Shown here piece after piece: positions 8,733-18,844 of a stretch of DNA of 64,000 bases (its first letter is position 1; each line of letters begins with the position of its first letter). Both the position numbers and the translations under genes were made by a program. This DNA comes from Microbacterium sp. RU33B (GTDB taxonomy: Bacteria; Actinomycetota; Actinomycetes; Actinomycetales; Microbacteriaceae), in contig NZ_FTPO01000003.1 of assembly GCF_900155915.1 (NCBI RefSeq), positions 310,001-374,000 on the forward strand. The letters are read 5' to 3'. The notes beneath the pieces were generated by a model, which did not search any database, was not told where the DNA came from, and saw only the letters and a program-made list of their open reading frames with translations.

Positions 8733-8802
8733 GAGGGCTGCAAGAAAGGGCAATGATGCGACGATGGATCATGACGACAGCGTTCACGAACCAGGGGAGA
8801 TC

Positions 8803-10545
8803 ATGACGCGGCGCGACTTCGACGAACTCACCGCACGGCCCTACGCGGACGTGCTCATCATCGGCGGCGGCATCAACGGGCTCGCGACGTTCCGCGATCT
8901 CGCCATGCAGGGAGTCGATGTGGCGCTGGTCGAGCAGGGCGACTACGTCAGCGGAGCCTCGGCCGCGTCGTCCCACATGATCCACGGCGGCGTCCGGTAC
9001 CTCGAGAACGGCGAGTTCCGCCTCGTGCACGAAGCCGTGACCGAGCGCAACGCGCTTCTGCGCATCGCGCCCCACTACGTGCGGCCGCTGCAGACGACGA
9101 TCCCGATCTTCACGACGTTCTCCGGCGTGCTCACGGCGCCGCTGCGCTTCCTCCGCCATGGCAAGGGCAAGCATCGCGAGCGGGGGGCGGCGCTCATCAA
9201 GATCGGCCTCGTGATCTACGACTCGTTCTCCCGCGGCGGCGGCCTCTTCGGCAAGAGCACGGTGCAGCGGCACGCGTTCGTCGGCCGCAAGCGCTCGCTC
9301 GCCGAGCTGCCCGCGCTGAACCCCGGCATCAAGTACACAGCCACCTACTGGGATGCCTCGCTGCACGATCCGGAGCGCCTGGCGCTCGACGTGCTCCGCG
9401 ACGGCGTCGCCGCCGGCGGCGACCGGGCCCGTGCCGCGAACTACACCGCGGCGGTGGGCGTCCGGGACGGGCGCGTGCTGCTGAGCGACCGCGTCACCGG
9501 TGAGGAGGTGCCGTTCGCGGCATCCGTCGTCGTCAACGCCTCCGGGCCCTGGACCGATCTGACCAATGAGGCTCTCGGCGACCCCACCCGCTACATGGGC
9601 GGCACGAAGGGCTCGCACATCGTGCTCGACCACCCCGAGCTGCTGGCGGCGACCGGCGGGCGCGAGCTGTTCTTCGAGCACAAGGACGGCCGCATCGTGC
9701 TCATCTACCCGCTCAAGGGACGCGTGCTCGTGGGCACGACCGACCTCGAGCACGACATGGCCGAGCCCGCCGTGTGCACCGAGGCCGAGGTCGACTACTT
9801 CCTCGATCTCGTGCGTCACGTGCTGCCCTCGATCGCCGTGGACCGCTCGCAGATCGTGTTCCGCTTCGCCGGCGTGCGGCCGCTTCCCGGCCACGGCGAC
9901 CTCGCCCCGGGCTTCGTCTCGCGGGACTACCGCATCGAGGCCGAGCCGCTGCGCGGTGGGAGCGCGACAGTGCTGAGCCTCGTCGGCGGCAAGTGGACGA
10001 CGTTCCGCGCATCGGCCGAGCACCTCGCCGACCGGGTGCTCGAGCTCCTCGCCCAGCCACGGCGCAGCTCGACGAAGGGCGTGCCGATCGGCGGCGGCGC
10101 GGGCTACCCGGCCACGGAGCGCGCACGGAAGCAGTGGCTCACGACCTACCAGGACGGCATCGGACTGGGTCGCGCGGCGACGCTGCTCGACCGCTACGGA
10201 ACCGTCGCCGCGGACGTGATCGCTGCGATCGCCGACGACGAAGACGACGCCGTGCTCGGGTCGGCGCCGGGCTACAGCTCCGGAGAGCTCCGCCACCTCG
10301 CCCGCACCGAGGGCGTGGTGCACCTGGCCGACATGCTGCTGCGACGCACATCGCTCGCGTTCACGGGCGGAGTCACGGTGGAGTCCGCGTCCGAGATCGC
10401 CGACGCCATCGCGCCGGTGCTGGGGTGGGATGAGGCGACCCGCCGCGCCGAGGTCGAGCACGGACTCGCCGCCGTCCACGCCGCCGACCCGACCTGGCAG
10501 GCGGCTCCGGCTCCGGCTCCGGCTCCGCGCACCGCGTCGCGATAG
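8803..10545 (+). CDS. glpD: Glycerol-3-phosphate dehydrogenase (FAD, respiratory)
   Basis: The enzyme oxidises glycerol 3-phosphate to dihydroxyacetone phosphate and passes electrons to quinone at the membrane. The product is about 580 residues. The dinucleotide-binding '[17 protein letters not shown]' lies at residues 17-33, '[20 protein letters not shown]' is the family signature, and 'GVRPLPGHG' and 'VGGKWTTFR' belong to the FAD/C-terminal region. The C-terminus ends in an Ala-Pro run encoded by a short CCGGCT tandem repeat (about 10505-10526). ATG 8803 has an AGGGGAGA ribosome site; ATG 8764, with AATGAT 6 nt upstream, is an alternative leaderless start adding 13 residues. It is upstream of and co-directional with glpK. 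Confidence 0.95.
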   Translation: MTRRDFDELTARPYADVLIIGGGINGLATFRDLAMQGVDVALVEQGDYVSGASAASSHMIHGGVRYLENGEFRLVHEAVTERNALLRIAPHYVRPLQTTIPIFTTFSGVLTAPLRFLRHGKGKHRERGAALIKIGLVIYDSFSRGGGLFGKSTVQRHAFVGRKRSLAELPALNPGIKYTATYWDASLHDPERLALDVLRDGVAAGGDRARAANYTAAVGVRDGRVLLSDRVTGEEVPFAASVVVNASGPWTDLTNEALGDPTRYMGGTKGSHIVLDHPELLAATGGRELFFEHKDGRIVLIYPLKGRVLVGTTDLEHDMAEPAVCTEAEVDYFLDLVRHVLPSIAVDRSQIVFRFAGVRPLPGHGDLAPGFVSRDYRIEAEPLRGGSATVLSLVGGKWTTFRASAEHLADRVLELLAQPRRSSTKGVPIGGGAGYPATERARKQWLTTYQDGIGLGRAATLLDRYGTVAADVIAAIADDEDDAVLGSAPGYSSGELRHLARTEGVVHLADMLLRRTSLAFTGGVTVESASEIADAIAPVLGWDEATRRAEVEHGLAAVHAADPTWQAAPAPAPAPRTASR

Positions 10546-10548
10546 CCT
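10543..10548 (+). promoter_or_regulatory. Possible internal -10 box for glpK
   Basis: TAGCCT overlaps the glpD stop codon (TAG at 10543-10545). It would start a transcript about 25 nt before glpK, upstream of the GAGGAGG ribosome site. No clear -35 was found. Confidence 0.3.
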
Positions 10549-10579
10549 GACCGGACCGGCGACACCGCGAGGAGGCGGA

Positions 10580-12115
<1,536 letters not shown>

Positions 12116-12119
12116 GCGC

Positions 12120-12980
12120 TTACTTCAGCAGGCGCGAGAGGCGCCGGTCGGCGAGCACCTTGCCGCCGGTCTGACACGTCGCGCAGTATTCGAGGCTGTT
12201 GTCGGCGAAGAACACGCTGCGCACGGTGTCTCCGCACACCGGACAGGTCTCCCCGCGGCGCCCGTGCACCTGCATGCCTCGACGCTTGGCGTCCTTGAGC
12301 TCGGCGGGGGGCTTGCCGGATGCCTCGGCGATCGCCTCCGCGATGGTCGCCTGCATCGCGGCGTAGAGCCGATCGATGTCGTCGTCGGCGAGCGTCGCGG
12401 CGAGGGCGTAGGGAGACATCTTCGCGGCGTGCAGGATCTCGTCGGAGTAGGCGTTGCCCACCCCGGCGATCGTCGCCTGGTCGCGGAGAACGCCCTTGAT
12501 CTGCGTGCGGCGGCCCGCCAGGAGCCCGGCGAGAGTGTCGCGGCTGAAGGACGGGTCGAGAGGGTCGGGTCCGAGCCGTGCGACTCCGGGCACGTCCTGC
12601 GGATCGCGCACGACGTAGTAGGCGAGGGACTTCTTCGTGCCGGCCTCGGTGAGATCGAACCCCGACCCGTCGCTCAGCGCGATGCGCAGCGCGATGGGGG
12701 TCTTGCCGGGCTTGATGAGGGTCTGCGGGAGCTGTTCATAGAACCGCAGCCAGCCGGCCTTCGCGAGGTGGAACACCAGGTGCGGACCGCTCGTGGAGAG
12801 GTCGATGAACTTGCCGTGCCTGGTGGCCCCGGAGATCGTCGTACCCACCATCGCATCGATCGGCGGGTCGTAGGTCTTCAGCGCCGCGATGTTCGCGACC
12901 GACGCGCGCGTGATCTCGAGACCGGTCAGACGCTCCTGGAGGAAGTCGACGAGCCCCTGCACCTCGGGCATCTCGGGCAT
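12120..12980 (-). CDS. Fpg/Nei-family DNA glycosylase-AP lyase
   Basis: A base-excision repair enzyme for oxidised bases, 286 residues. The catalytic N-terminal Pro2-Glu3 is present ('MPEMPEVQG'), as are the beta-hairpin Lys ('RHGKFIDL'), the helix-two-turn-helix 'GVGNAYSDEILHAAKMSP', and a C-terminal four-Cys zinc finger ('CPVCG' ... 'CATC'). The sequence does not distinguish formamidopyrimidine (MutM) from endonuclease VIII (Nei) specificity, so no symbol is given. CAGGAT (12987-12992) lies 6 nt before the ATG, suggesting a leaderless start. The processed N-terminus must be Pro2, which fixes the start. Confidence 0.93.
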   Translation of the reverse strand: MPEMPEVQGLVDFLQERLTGLEITRASVANIAALKTYDPPIDAMVGTTISGATRHGKFIDLSTSGPHLVFHLAKAGWLRFYEQLPQTLIKPGKTPIALRIALSDGSGFDLTEAGTKKSLAYYVVRDPQDVPGVARLGPDPLDPSFSRDTLAGLLAGRRTQIKGVLRDQATIAGVGNAYSDEILHAAKMSPYALAATLADDDIDRLYAAMQATIAEAIAEASGKPPAELKDAKRRGMQVHGRRGETCPVCGDTVRSVFFADNSLEYCATCQTGGKVLADRRLSRLLK

Positions 12981-12992
12981 GCGCCCATCCTG

Positions 12993-13589
12993 TCACGCCC
13001 TCCCGACGCGTGCAGCCGCTCCGTCGTCGAGGACGGCCCACCGCTGCGGCGTACGGTCGTCCGAGGCCAGGAGCGCCGCGGCCCAGCCGTCGTCACGGCC
13101 GGCCGAACCGGTGAGCGCCTGGCGGCGAAGACCCTCGTACCGGAAGCCGAGGGTGCGGGCGGCGCGGGCCGACGCGATGTTGCCGACCACGGCGTTCCAC
13201 TCGATCCGCGTGAGCCGGCCTCCCTCGGGGGAGAACCCCCACTCGACGACGGCTCGCGATGCCTCGCTCACGAGCCCCTTCCCGCGCGACCAGGGCGACA
13301 CCCAGTAGCCGAGCTCTCCGTCGCCTCGACCGCTGAGGCGGTACAGGCCGATCATGCCGGCGAGCACGTCGCCCTCGCGCATCGCCCACGTGACGTGGGC
13401 GCCGCTCTCCCAGTCGGCCGCGACGCGGGGGACGAACTCCTCGGCGTGGCGCCGCTCGTACGGCGACGGCACGGTCGTGTATCGCTGGGTGTCCGCGTCC
13501 TGGCAGGCGTCGAAGATGGAGTCGACGTCGTCTGCCGTCGGCAACGACAGCTCGAGCCGCTCCGTGCGCAGGATGACGGGCTGCATCAT
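12993..13589 (-). CDS. GNAT-family N-acetyltransferase (RimJ/RimL-like)
   Basis: The product is about 198 residues and follows the RimJ/RimL pattern: 'LRTERLELSLPTADDVDSIF' at the start, a central acetyl-CoA-binding strand and 'YWVSPWSRGKGLVSEASRAV' (R/Q-x-x-G-x-G/A-like loop), then 'NIASARAARTLGFRYEGLRR'. It probably acetylates an amino group of a protein N-terminus or small molecule; the substrate is unknown. The frame is open further upstream into trpS, but ATG 13589 gives the family N-terminus, and GATCAT lies 6 nt before it. It lies 22 bp downstream of the trpS stop on the same strand. Confidence 0.85.
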   Translation of the reverse strand: MMQPVILRTERLELSLPTADDVDSIFDACQDADTQRYTTVPSPYERRHAEEFVPRVAADWESGAHVTWAMREGDVLAGMIGLYRLSGRGDGELGYWVSPWSRGKGLVSEASRAVVEWGFSPEGGRLTRIEWNAVVGNIASARAARTLGFRYEGLRRQALTGSAGRDDGWAAALLASDDRTPQRWAVLDDGAAARVGRA

Positions 13590-13611
13590 CCGCCGATGAT
13601 CGCGCAGGGTG

Positions 13612-14619
13612 TCACCGGGTCCTCCGCAGGAGACCCACCTTGTCGTAGACGGCGCCGAGCGTGCGGTTGGCGACATCCTCCGCCTTCGCGGCGTTGGCGG
13701 CGAGCACGCGGTCGAGTTCGGCGGGGTCGTCGAGCAGCTCGAGCGCACGCTCGCGCACGGGACCGAACTCGTTCACGACGACCTCGGCGAGGCCCTTCTT
13801 GAAGTCGCCGTAGCCGCGACCCGCGTACTCGTCCTCGATCGCGGGGATCTGACGCCCGGTGAGCGCCGCGTAGATCACGAGGAGGTTCGACACCCCCGGC
13901 TTCGCCTCGCGGTCGTACCGGACGGTGCCGTCGGAGTCGGTGACGGCGCGCATGACCTTCTTCGCCGAGACGGCCGGATCGTCGAGCAGCCACAGCACGC
14001 CCGCGTCGGACTCGGCCGACTTCGACATCTTCGCCGTGGGGTTCTGCAGGTCGTAGATGCGCGCGGTGTCCTGCTGGATGACGGGCATCGGCACGCGGAA
14101 CGTGTCGCCGTAGCGCGAGTTGAACCGCTCGGCGAGATCGCGGGTGAGCTCGACGTGCTGCTTCTGATCGTCACCGACCGGCACGATGTCGGTCTGGTAC
14201 AGCAGGATGTCGGCCGCCATCAGCACGGGGTAGGTGAAGAGCCCGACGGATGTCGCGTCCGAGCCGTAGCGCTGCGACTTGTCCTTGAACTGGGTCATGC
14301 GACCGGCTTCACCGAAACCCGTGACGGTGGAGAGGATCCACGCGAGCTCGGCGTGGGCCGCTACGTGCGACTGCACGTACAGCGTCGACTTCGCCGGCTC
14401 GATGCCGGCGGCGATGTACTGGGCCGCGGTGCGGCGCGTCTTCTCGCGCAGTTCGGCGGGATCGTTGGGCTGCGTGAGGGCGTGCAGGTCGACGACGGAG
14501 AAGAACGCGTCATACGCCTCCTGCAGGTCGCGCCACTGCATGAGCGCACCGATGTAGTTGCCGACCTGGAGGGAGTCGGCGGACGGCTGCATGCCGGAGT
14601 ACAGGCGGGGTTTGCTCAT
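13612..14619 (-). CDS. trpS: Tryptophanyl-tRNA synthetase
   Basis: It charges tRNA-Trp. The product is 335 residues, normal for a bacterial class Ic TrpRS. The HIGH-equivalent region is '[18 protein letters not shown]' near residues 9-26, the KMSKS loop is exact ('[10 protein letters not shown]'), and '[19 protein letters not shown]' is the tryptophan-pocket signature. TAGGAT (14626-14631) sits exactly 6 nt before the ATG with no ribosome site, so the mRNA is probably leaderless. Confidence 0.97.
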   Translation of the reverse strand: MSKPRLYSGMQPSADSLQVGNYIGALMQWRDLQEAYDAFFSVVDLHALTQPNDPAELREKTRRTAAQYIAAGIEPAKSTLYVQSHVAAHAELAWILSTVTGFGEAGRMTQFKDKSQRYGSDATSVGLFTYPVLMAADILLYQTDIVPVGDDQKQHVELTRDLAERFNSRYGDTFRVPMPVIQQDTARIYDLQNPTAKMSKSAESDAGVLWLLDDPAVSAKKVMRAVTDSDGTVRYDREAKPGVSNLLVIYAALTGRQIPAIEDEYAGRGYGDFKKGLAEVVVNEFGPVRERALELLDDPAELDRVLAANAAKAEDVANRTLGAVYDKVGLLRRTR

Positions 14620-14701
14620 CCCACGATCCTATTTGCTCCGGCGCGGCGACGACGCGGGGCGGGGTGCGCTCTCGCGCGTGGCCTCGGGCGCCCGAGGGCG
14701 G

Positions 14702-15553
14702 TCAGAGCCCCAGCCGGTAGTCGGCGACGACGGGGGCGTGGTCGCTCCAGCGCGTGTCCCACGACGGGGCCCGCACGACGCGGTAGCCGGAGGCGCGCTC
14801 CGCGAGGGCCGGAGTGGCGAGGTGGTAGTCGATGCGCCATCCGGTGTCGTTGTCGAACGCCTTGCCGCGGCTCGACCACCAGGTGTACGGACCGTCGACC
14901 TCGCCGGCGGACGCGCGGCCGACATCGACCCACCCGAGGCCGACTCCGCTCGACCCGTCGGCCCCCGTCACAGCGTCCCCGCGTGGGCCGAGGAACCGGT
15001 CGAAGTACGCGCGCTCGCGGGGGAGGAACCCGGCGCGCTTCACGTTGCCCTTCCAGTTGCGGATGTCGAGCTCGCGGTGCCCGACGTTCAGGTCGCCCAT
15101 GATGAGCGCGAGGGGCGACTCCTCGGCCAGGCGTGACATCCGCGCCTCCATCGCGTCGAGGAACGCCCACTTCGCGTCCTGCTTTGCCGTGCCGGCTTCG
15201 CCCGTCGGCACATATGCCGAGACGACCGCGAGGCGCTCGCCGTCGATGTCGAAATCGGCCTCGATCCAGCGTCCGGCTGAATCGAGCGCGTCGTCGCCGA
15301 GCACGCGCCGCACCTCGACCGTGTCGTCGCGCGAGACGACGGCGACGCCGGCGCGGCCCTTGGCGAGGGCTTCGTCGTTGACGATCGTCCACCCCTCGGG
15401 CAGAGAGTCGCGCAGCTGCTCCTGCGTGGCGCGCACCTCCTGCAGGGCCATGATGTCGACGCCCGCATCGTCGAGCCAGGCGAGCATGCCGTTGCGGGCG
15501 GCGGCGCGGATGCCGTTGACGTTGATAGACGCGATGCGGACGGAGCGAGGCAC
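14702..15553 (-). CDS. xth: Exodeoxyribonuclease III / AP endonuclease
   Basis: A metal-dependent DNA repair nuclease of the exonuclease III/APE1 family, about 283 residues. The catalytic set is visible: 'INVNGIRAA' (Asn), 'LQEVRATQ' (Glu), 'GDLNVGHRELDIRN' (Asp, Asn), 'GWRIDYHLAT' and the terminal 'SDHAPVVADY' (Asp-His). The frame runs open for hundreds of codons upstream, antisense to nothing known. GTG 15553 is taken as the start because the family opens with 'VRIASINVNG' and TAGGCT (15561-15566) lies 7 nt upstream; ATG 15583 would place that promoter inside the coding region. Confidence 0.94.
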   Translation of the reverse strand: MPRSVRIASINVNGIRAAARNGMLAWLDDAGVDIMALQEVRATQEQLRDSLPEGWTIVNDEALAKGRAGVAVVSRDDTVEVRRVLGDDALDSAGRWIEADFDIDGERLAVVSAYVPTGEAGTAKQDAKWAFLDAMEARMSRLAEESPLALIMGDLNVGHRELDIRNWKGNVKRAGFLPRERAYFDRFLGPRGDAVTGADGSSGVGLGWVDVGRASAGEVDGPYTWWSSRGKAFDNDTGWRIDYHLATPALAERASGYRVVRAPSWDTRWSDHAPVVADYRLGL

Positions 15554-15585
15554 GAGGATCAGCCTAACCGCGGCATCCGACATCG

Positions 15586-16830
15586 CTATTCGAGCAGGAT
15601 GCCGCGGCGCGGTGCCGGGGGAGGCGCCGATGCCGTCACCTCGGCGAGCTCGTCCCGCGCCTCCCTGACGGCACGGTCGGCGGCCCATCGGCGGAACCAC
15701 GGCGCGTCCTGCCTGGCGTGCTCCGCGGTCCGCAGCCGGACCTGGGCCGCGAGCAGCAGCGCCTGGTGCTCCTTCTCGAGCCGCTCGGCCTCGGTCAGGT
15801 GCAGCAGCGGAAGGTTCCTGTCGTTCGCGGCGACGGCGATCCAGGCGGAGGCCACGAGGATGATGACGCCGATGATCCGGAACCACAGGAGCAGCCCGAC
15901 GAAGATCGCGAAGGTGGCCAGGAGCGTGTTGGTGGGCGTGTAGATCAGCAGCCAGCCGGCGCCGAGCTGGAGCACCGTGATGGCGCCGCCGCCGAGGAGT
16001 GCGCCCGGCCACACCCGGTGCCAGCGCAGCGATGCGCCGGTGAGGAACTTCACGAGGGCCGCCAGGGCGGCCGAGTAGATCGCGAACGACACCGCGATCG
16101 ATGCGAGACGGATGCTCAGCTGGTAGCCGATCGACTGCGTGCCGAGGGCGAACAGGTCGAAGAGGAGAGTGAGTGCCCACGTGCCGATCGCGGTGGCGGC
16201 GAAGCCCAGCAGGAGGGCGATGCCGAAGACGGCTGCCGCGAGCAGATCGCGCGCCTTGAGCAGGAGGTAGCTGCGACGGTCCGGCGGAATGCCGAAGATG
16301 TCGCGCACGGCGCGTCGGGCGAACGTCACGAACCCGATCGCCGTCCAGATGAGGGTGATGAGCGCGATGGAGCCCGTGACGCTCAGCACGCCGGCGCTGC
16401 TCGCCGCGATCTCCGTCACCTGCGCGGTGGTGAAGACCCCCGTGGTGGAGTCGTCGGTGGCGATGAGACCGGGGAGATAGCTGTTGATGGCGGCGATGAG
16501 GCCGTCGATCGCGTCCTGACTGCCTCCGAGCCAGAGCCCGGCGATCGCGAACGCGACGTACACCGAGGCGAAGACGGCGAAGAGCGCCTGATAGCTCACT
16601 CCGGCTGCCAGGAGGAAGCCGTTGTGCTGGAGGAAGTGTCGCCACACCCGGACCGGGAACCATCCGAGCGTGCGCTGCGTGATCCGCGCCGCGCGGCTCA
16701 GCGGCACGTCGAAGCGCTCGCGCAGCTGCTCCTGCGTCGACTCCCAGCGCTCGCGGAGGCTTTCCTCCTCTTCGCGCGCTGTGGCCGCCACCGCCTCGGG
16801 GGCGGGACCCCGCACTCGCCGCTCGCTCAC
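15586..16830 (-). CDS. YihY/BrkB-family membrane protein
   Basis: A 414-residue inner-membrane protein with about six to seven transmembrane helices. The YihY/virulence-factor-BrkB signatures 'AAGVSYQALFAVFASVYVAF' and 'LLLWFRIIGVIILVASAWIA' are clear. Acidic and basic helical tails flank the core, with a likely coiled coil at residues 18-40 and 355-400. The physiological function of the family is not established; the old RNase BN assignment was withdrawn. The GTG start has TAATCT (16837-16842) 6 nt upstream. That hexamer overlaps the stop codon of the upstream MFS gene, so the promoter is built into the end of that gene. Confidence 0.88.
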   Translation of the reverse strand: MSERRVRGPAPEAVAATAREEEESLRERWESTQEQLRERFDVPLSRAARITQRTLGWFPVRVWRHFLQHNGFLLAAGVSYQALFAVFASVYVAFAIAGLWLGGSQDAIDGLIAAINSYLPGLIATDDSTTGVFTTAQVTEIAASSAGVLSVTGSIALITLIWTAIGFVTFARRAVRDIFGIPPDRRSYLLLKARDLLAAAVFGIALLLGFAATAIGTWALTLLFDLFALGTQSIGYQLSIRLASIAVSFAIYSAALAALVKFLTGASLRWHRVWPGALLGGGAITVLQLGAGWLLIYTPTNTLLATFAIFVGLLLWFRIIGVIILVASAWIAVAANDRNLPLLHLTEAERLEKEHQALLLAAQVRLRTAEHARQDAPWFRRWAADRAVREARDELAEVTASAPPPAPRRGILLE

Positions 16831-16839
16831 GATGCCAGA

Positions 16840-18015
16840 TTAGCGAGCGGCGGATGCCGCGAGCGGCGCAGTGCGGAACCGGGGGACGAGGAAGAGGATC
16901 GCCGCCAGCGCGACCGCGGGGATCAGGAACGCGATGCCCAGGCCCGGGCCGTCGGCGAGGAGACCGAGTGCGACCGCTCCGAAGATCGATCCGGCGTAGT
17001 TGAAGATGTTCACGCGCGCGATCACCTGGTCGCTGTGCTCGGGCGCGATCTCTCCCGCCGCCCCGAACGTCACCGGGATCAGGATGCCGGTGGCGACGCC
17101 GGCGAGCGCGAAGCCCGTGATCGCGGCGGCGGGGAAGGGGAGGACGGCCACGACGAGGCAGCCGATCGCCGACACGACCACGGCCACGGTGACGAGCCGT
17201 CGGCGTCCGAGGCGCGTGACGAGCCGATCGGTGACGAGTCGGGTGACGAGCACGACGCCCTGGTAGGCCGCGTATCCCAGCGGCGCGACCCAGGCGAGGC
17301 TCCGGAGCTCGTCCTGGAGGTAGACGGTGCTCCACGTGCTGATCGCCGAGTCCGAGATGAACACGGCCAGGATGACGAAGCCGAAGATCCAGATCCCGGC
17401 GCGGGGGAGCCGGCCTCGCTCGGCGGCGGGCAGCGCCTCGTCGATCGGGACCTCGCGGAGGGCGAGTCTGGCCACGACGAGTGCCGCGAGCAGCGCGACG
17501 ACCCCGGCGGTGGCGAGGGCGATCCCCGCGCCGAGCGCGGAGAACGCGACGAACGAGACGAGGAGGGCACCCACGATCGCGGCCGCGGTCGCGGCCGCGA
17601 AGAATCCGCCCAGGAGATGGCTGCCGTGCGCTCGCTGCACCGCGACGCCCTGCATGGCCGCCGCAGCGTCGACGCAGCCGAGCCCCACCCCGAACAGGAC
17701 GAACGCCGCGAAGAACGCGGCGAAGGGCGTGGGGAGCGCGATGACCGGCAGGAACACCGCCTGCACGAGCAGGCCGAGCGCGAGGGCCGCCCGGCTGCCC
17801 CAGCGCACGGCGACCGCATTGGCCACGACCGAACCCGCCGCGGCGGCGAGCGAGACGCCGAGCACGATGATCGACACGGTCGCGTCGTCGACCTCCTGGC
17901 GCGCCTTGAGCGCGGGGAGCGAGGTCACGACGACGGCGTAGCCGAGCCCCTGCGACGCATAGGCGGCCGTGACCGCGAGACGGGACGAGCGAAGCGGAGC
18001 GGGGGGACGATCCAT
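16840..18015 (-). CDS. Major facilitator superfamily transporter
   Basis: A 391-residue protein with about twelve predicted membrane helices in two six-helix halves. The helix 2-3 loop carries 'NAVAVRWGSRAALALG', a weak version of the MFS motif A. The fold resembles sugar or drug/proton antiporters of the FucP/YbjJ type, but the substrate cannot be inferred from sequence or neighbours. CACGAT lies 6 nt before the ATG (leaderless pattern). It ends 9 bp before the BrkB start. Confidence 0.88.
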   Translation of the reverse strand: MDRPPAPLRSSRLAVTAAYASQGLGYAVVVTSLPALKARQEVDDATVSIIVLGVSLAAAAGSVVANAVAVRWGSRAALALGLLVQAVFLPVIALPTPFAAFFAAFVLFGVGLGCVDAAAAMQGVAVQRAHGSHLLGGFFAAATAAAIVGALLVSFVAFSALGAGIALATAGVVALLAALVVARLALREVPIDEALPAAERGRLPRAGIWIFGFVILAVFISDSAISTWSTVYLQDELRSLAWVAPLGYAAYQGVVLVTRLVTDRLVTRLGRRRLVTVAVVVSAIGCLVVAVLPFPAAAITGFALAGVATGILIPVTFGAAGEIAPEHSDQVIARVNIFNYAGSIFGAVALGLLADGPGLGIAFLIPAVALAAILFLVPRFRTAPLAASAAR

Positions 18016-18055
18016 CCGCTCATCGTGGCACAGGCGGGGCCTGCGCCACGTGGGG

Positions 18056-18844
18056 TCAGCGTCCGCCGCGGAGAACCGCCTGTTTGACCTCGGCGATGGC
18101 CTTGGTCACCTCGATGCCGCGCGGGCACGCCTCGGTGCAGTTGAAGGTCGTGCGGCAGCGCCACACGCCCTCCTTGTCGTTCAGGATGTCGAGGCGCACA
18201 TCGCCCGCGTCGTCGCGCGAGTCGAAGATGAAGCGGTGCGCGTTGACGATCGCGGCGGGGCCGAAGTACTGCCCGTCGGTCCAGAACACGGGGCACGACG
18301 ACGTGCACGCGGCGCAGAGGATGCACTTGGTCGTGTCGTCGAAGACCTCGCGGTCGACGATCGACTGGATGCGCTCCTTGCCGGGCTCGGCCTTCGTGCC
18401 GGGGATGAGGAAGGGCTGGACTTCGCGGTAGGAGGCGAAGAACGGCTCCATGTCGACGATGAGGTCCTTCTCGAGCGGAAGGCCCTTGATCGCCTCGACG
18501 TAGATCGGCTGCGAGATGTCGAGGTCCTTGATGAGCGTCTTGCAGGCCAGGCGGTTGCGGCCGTTGATGCGCATCGCGTCCGACCCGCAGATGCCGTGCG
18601 CGCACGAGCGGCGGAACGACAGCGAGCCGTCGACCTCCCACTTGATCTTGTGCAGCGCATCGAGCACGCGGTCGGTGGAGTAGAGCTCGACGTCGTAGTC
18701 GACCCAGCGCGGCTCGTCGTCCACCTCCGGGTCGAAGCGGCGGATGATGAACGTGACGAGGAACGACTGGATGCCGGTGTCCGCGCTGGACGGCTCCTGA
18801 GCGGCTTCGAGAGCCGACTCCTCGACGGCGACGAGGGCGGCCAT
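18056..18844 (-). CDS. sdhB: Succinate dehydrogenase iron-sulfur subunit
   Basis: It carries electrons from the SdhA flavin to quinone through three clusters. The product is about 262 residues. The plant-type [2Fe-2S] ligands are in 'RRSCAHGICGSDAM' with 'RLACKTL', and the [4Fe-4S]/[3Fe-4S] ligands are in 'CILCAACTSSCPVF', 'CRTTFNC' and 'CPRGIEVTKAI'. An Ala/Glu-rich N-terminal extension of about 20 residues precedes the fold. ATG 18844 overlaps the sdhA stop by one base (TGATG), so translation is coupled. It is the last gene of the sdhCDAB operon. Confidence 0.97.
   Translation of the reverse strand: MAALVAVEESALEAAQEPSSADTGIQSFLVTFIIRRFDPEVDDEPRWVDYDVELYSTDRVLDALHKIKWEVDGSLSFRRSCAHGICGSDAMRINGRNRLACKTLIKDLDISQPIYVEAIKGLPLEKDLIVDMEPFFASYREVQPFLIPGTKAEPGKERIQSIVDREVFDDTTKCILCAACTSSCPVFWTDGQYFGPAAIVNAHRFIFDSRDDAGDVRLDILNDKEGVWRCRTTFNCTEACPRGIEVTKAIAEVKQAVLRGGR

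Noticed and set aside
10505..10526. CCGGCT tandem repeat as a possible phase-variation tract
   Set aside because: It is a six-base unit, so slippage keeps the frame, and it lies at the dispensable C-terminus of GlpD; it only changes the length of an Ala-Pro tail.
15554..17335. N-terminal extension of the exonuclease III frame across the BrkB and MFS genes
   Set aside because: The BrkB and MFS proteins in the other frame on the same strand have clear membrane-protein signatures; the extension is Arg/Gly-rich noise.
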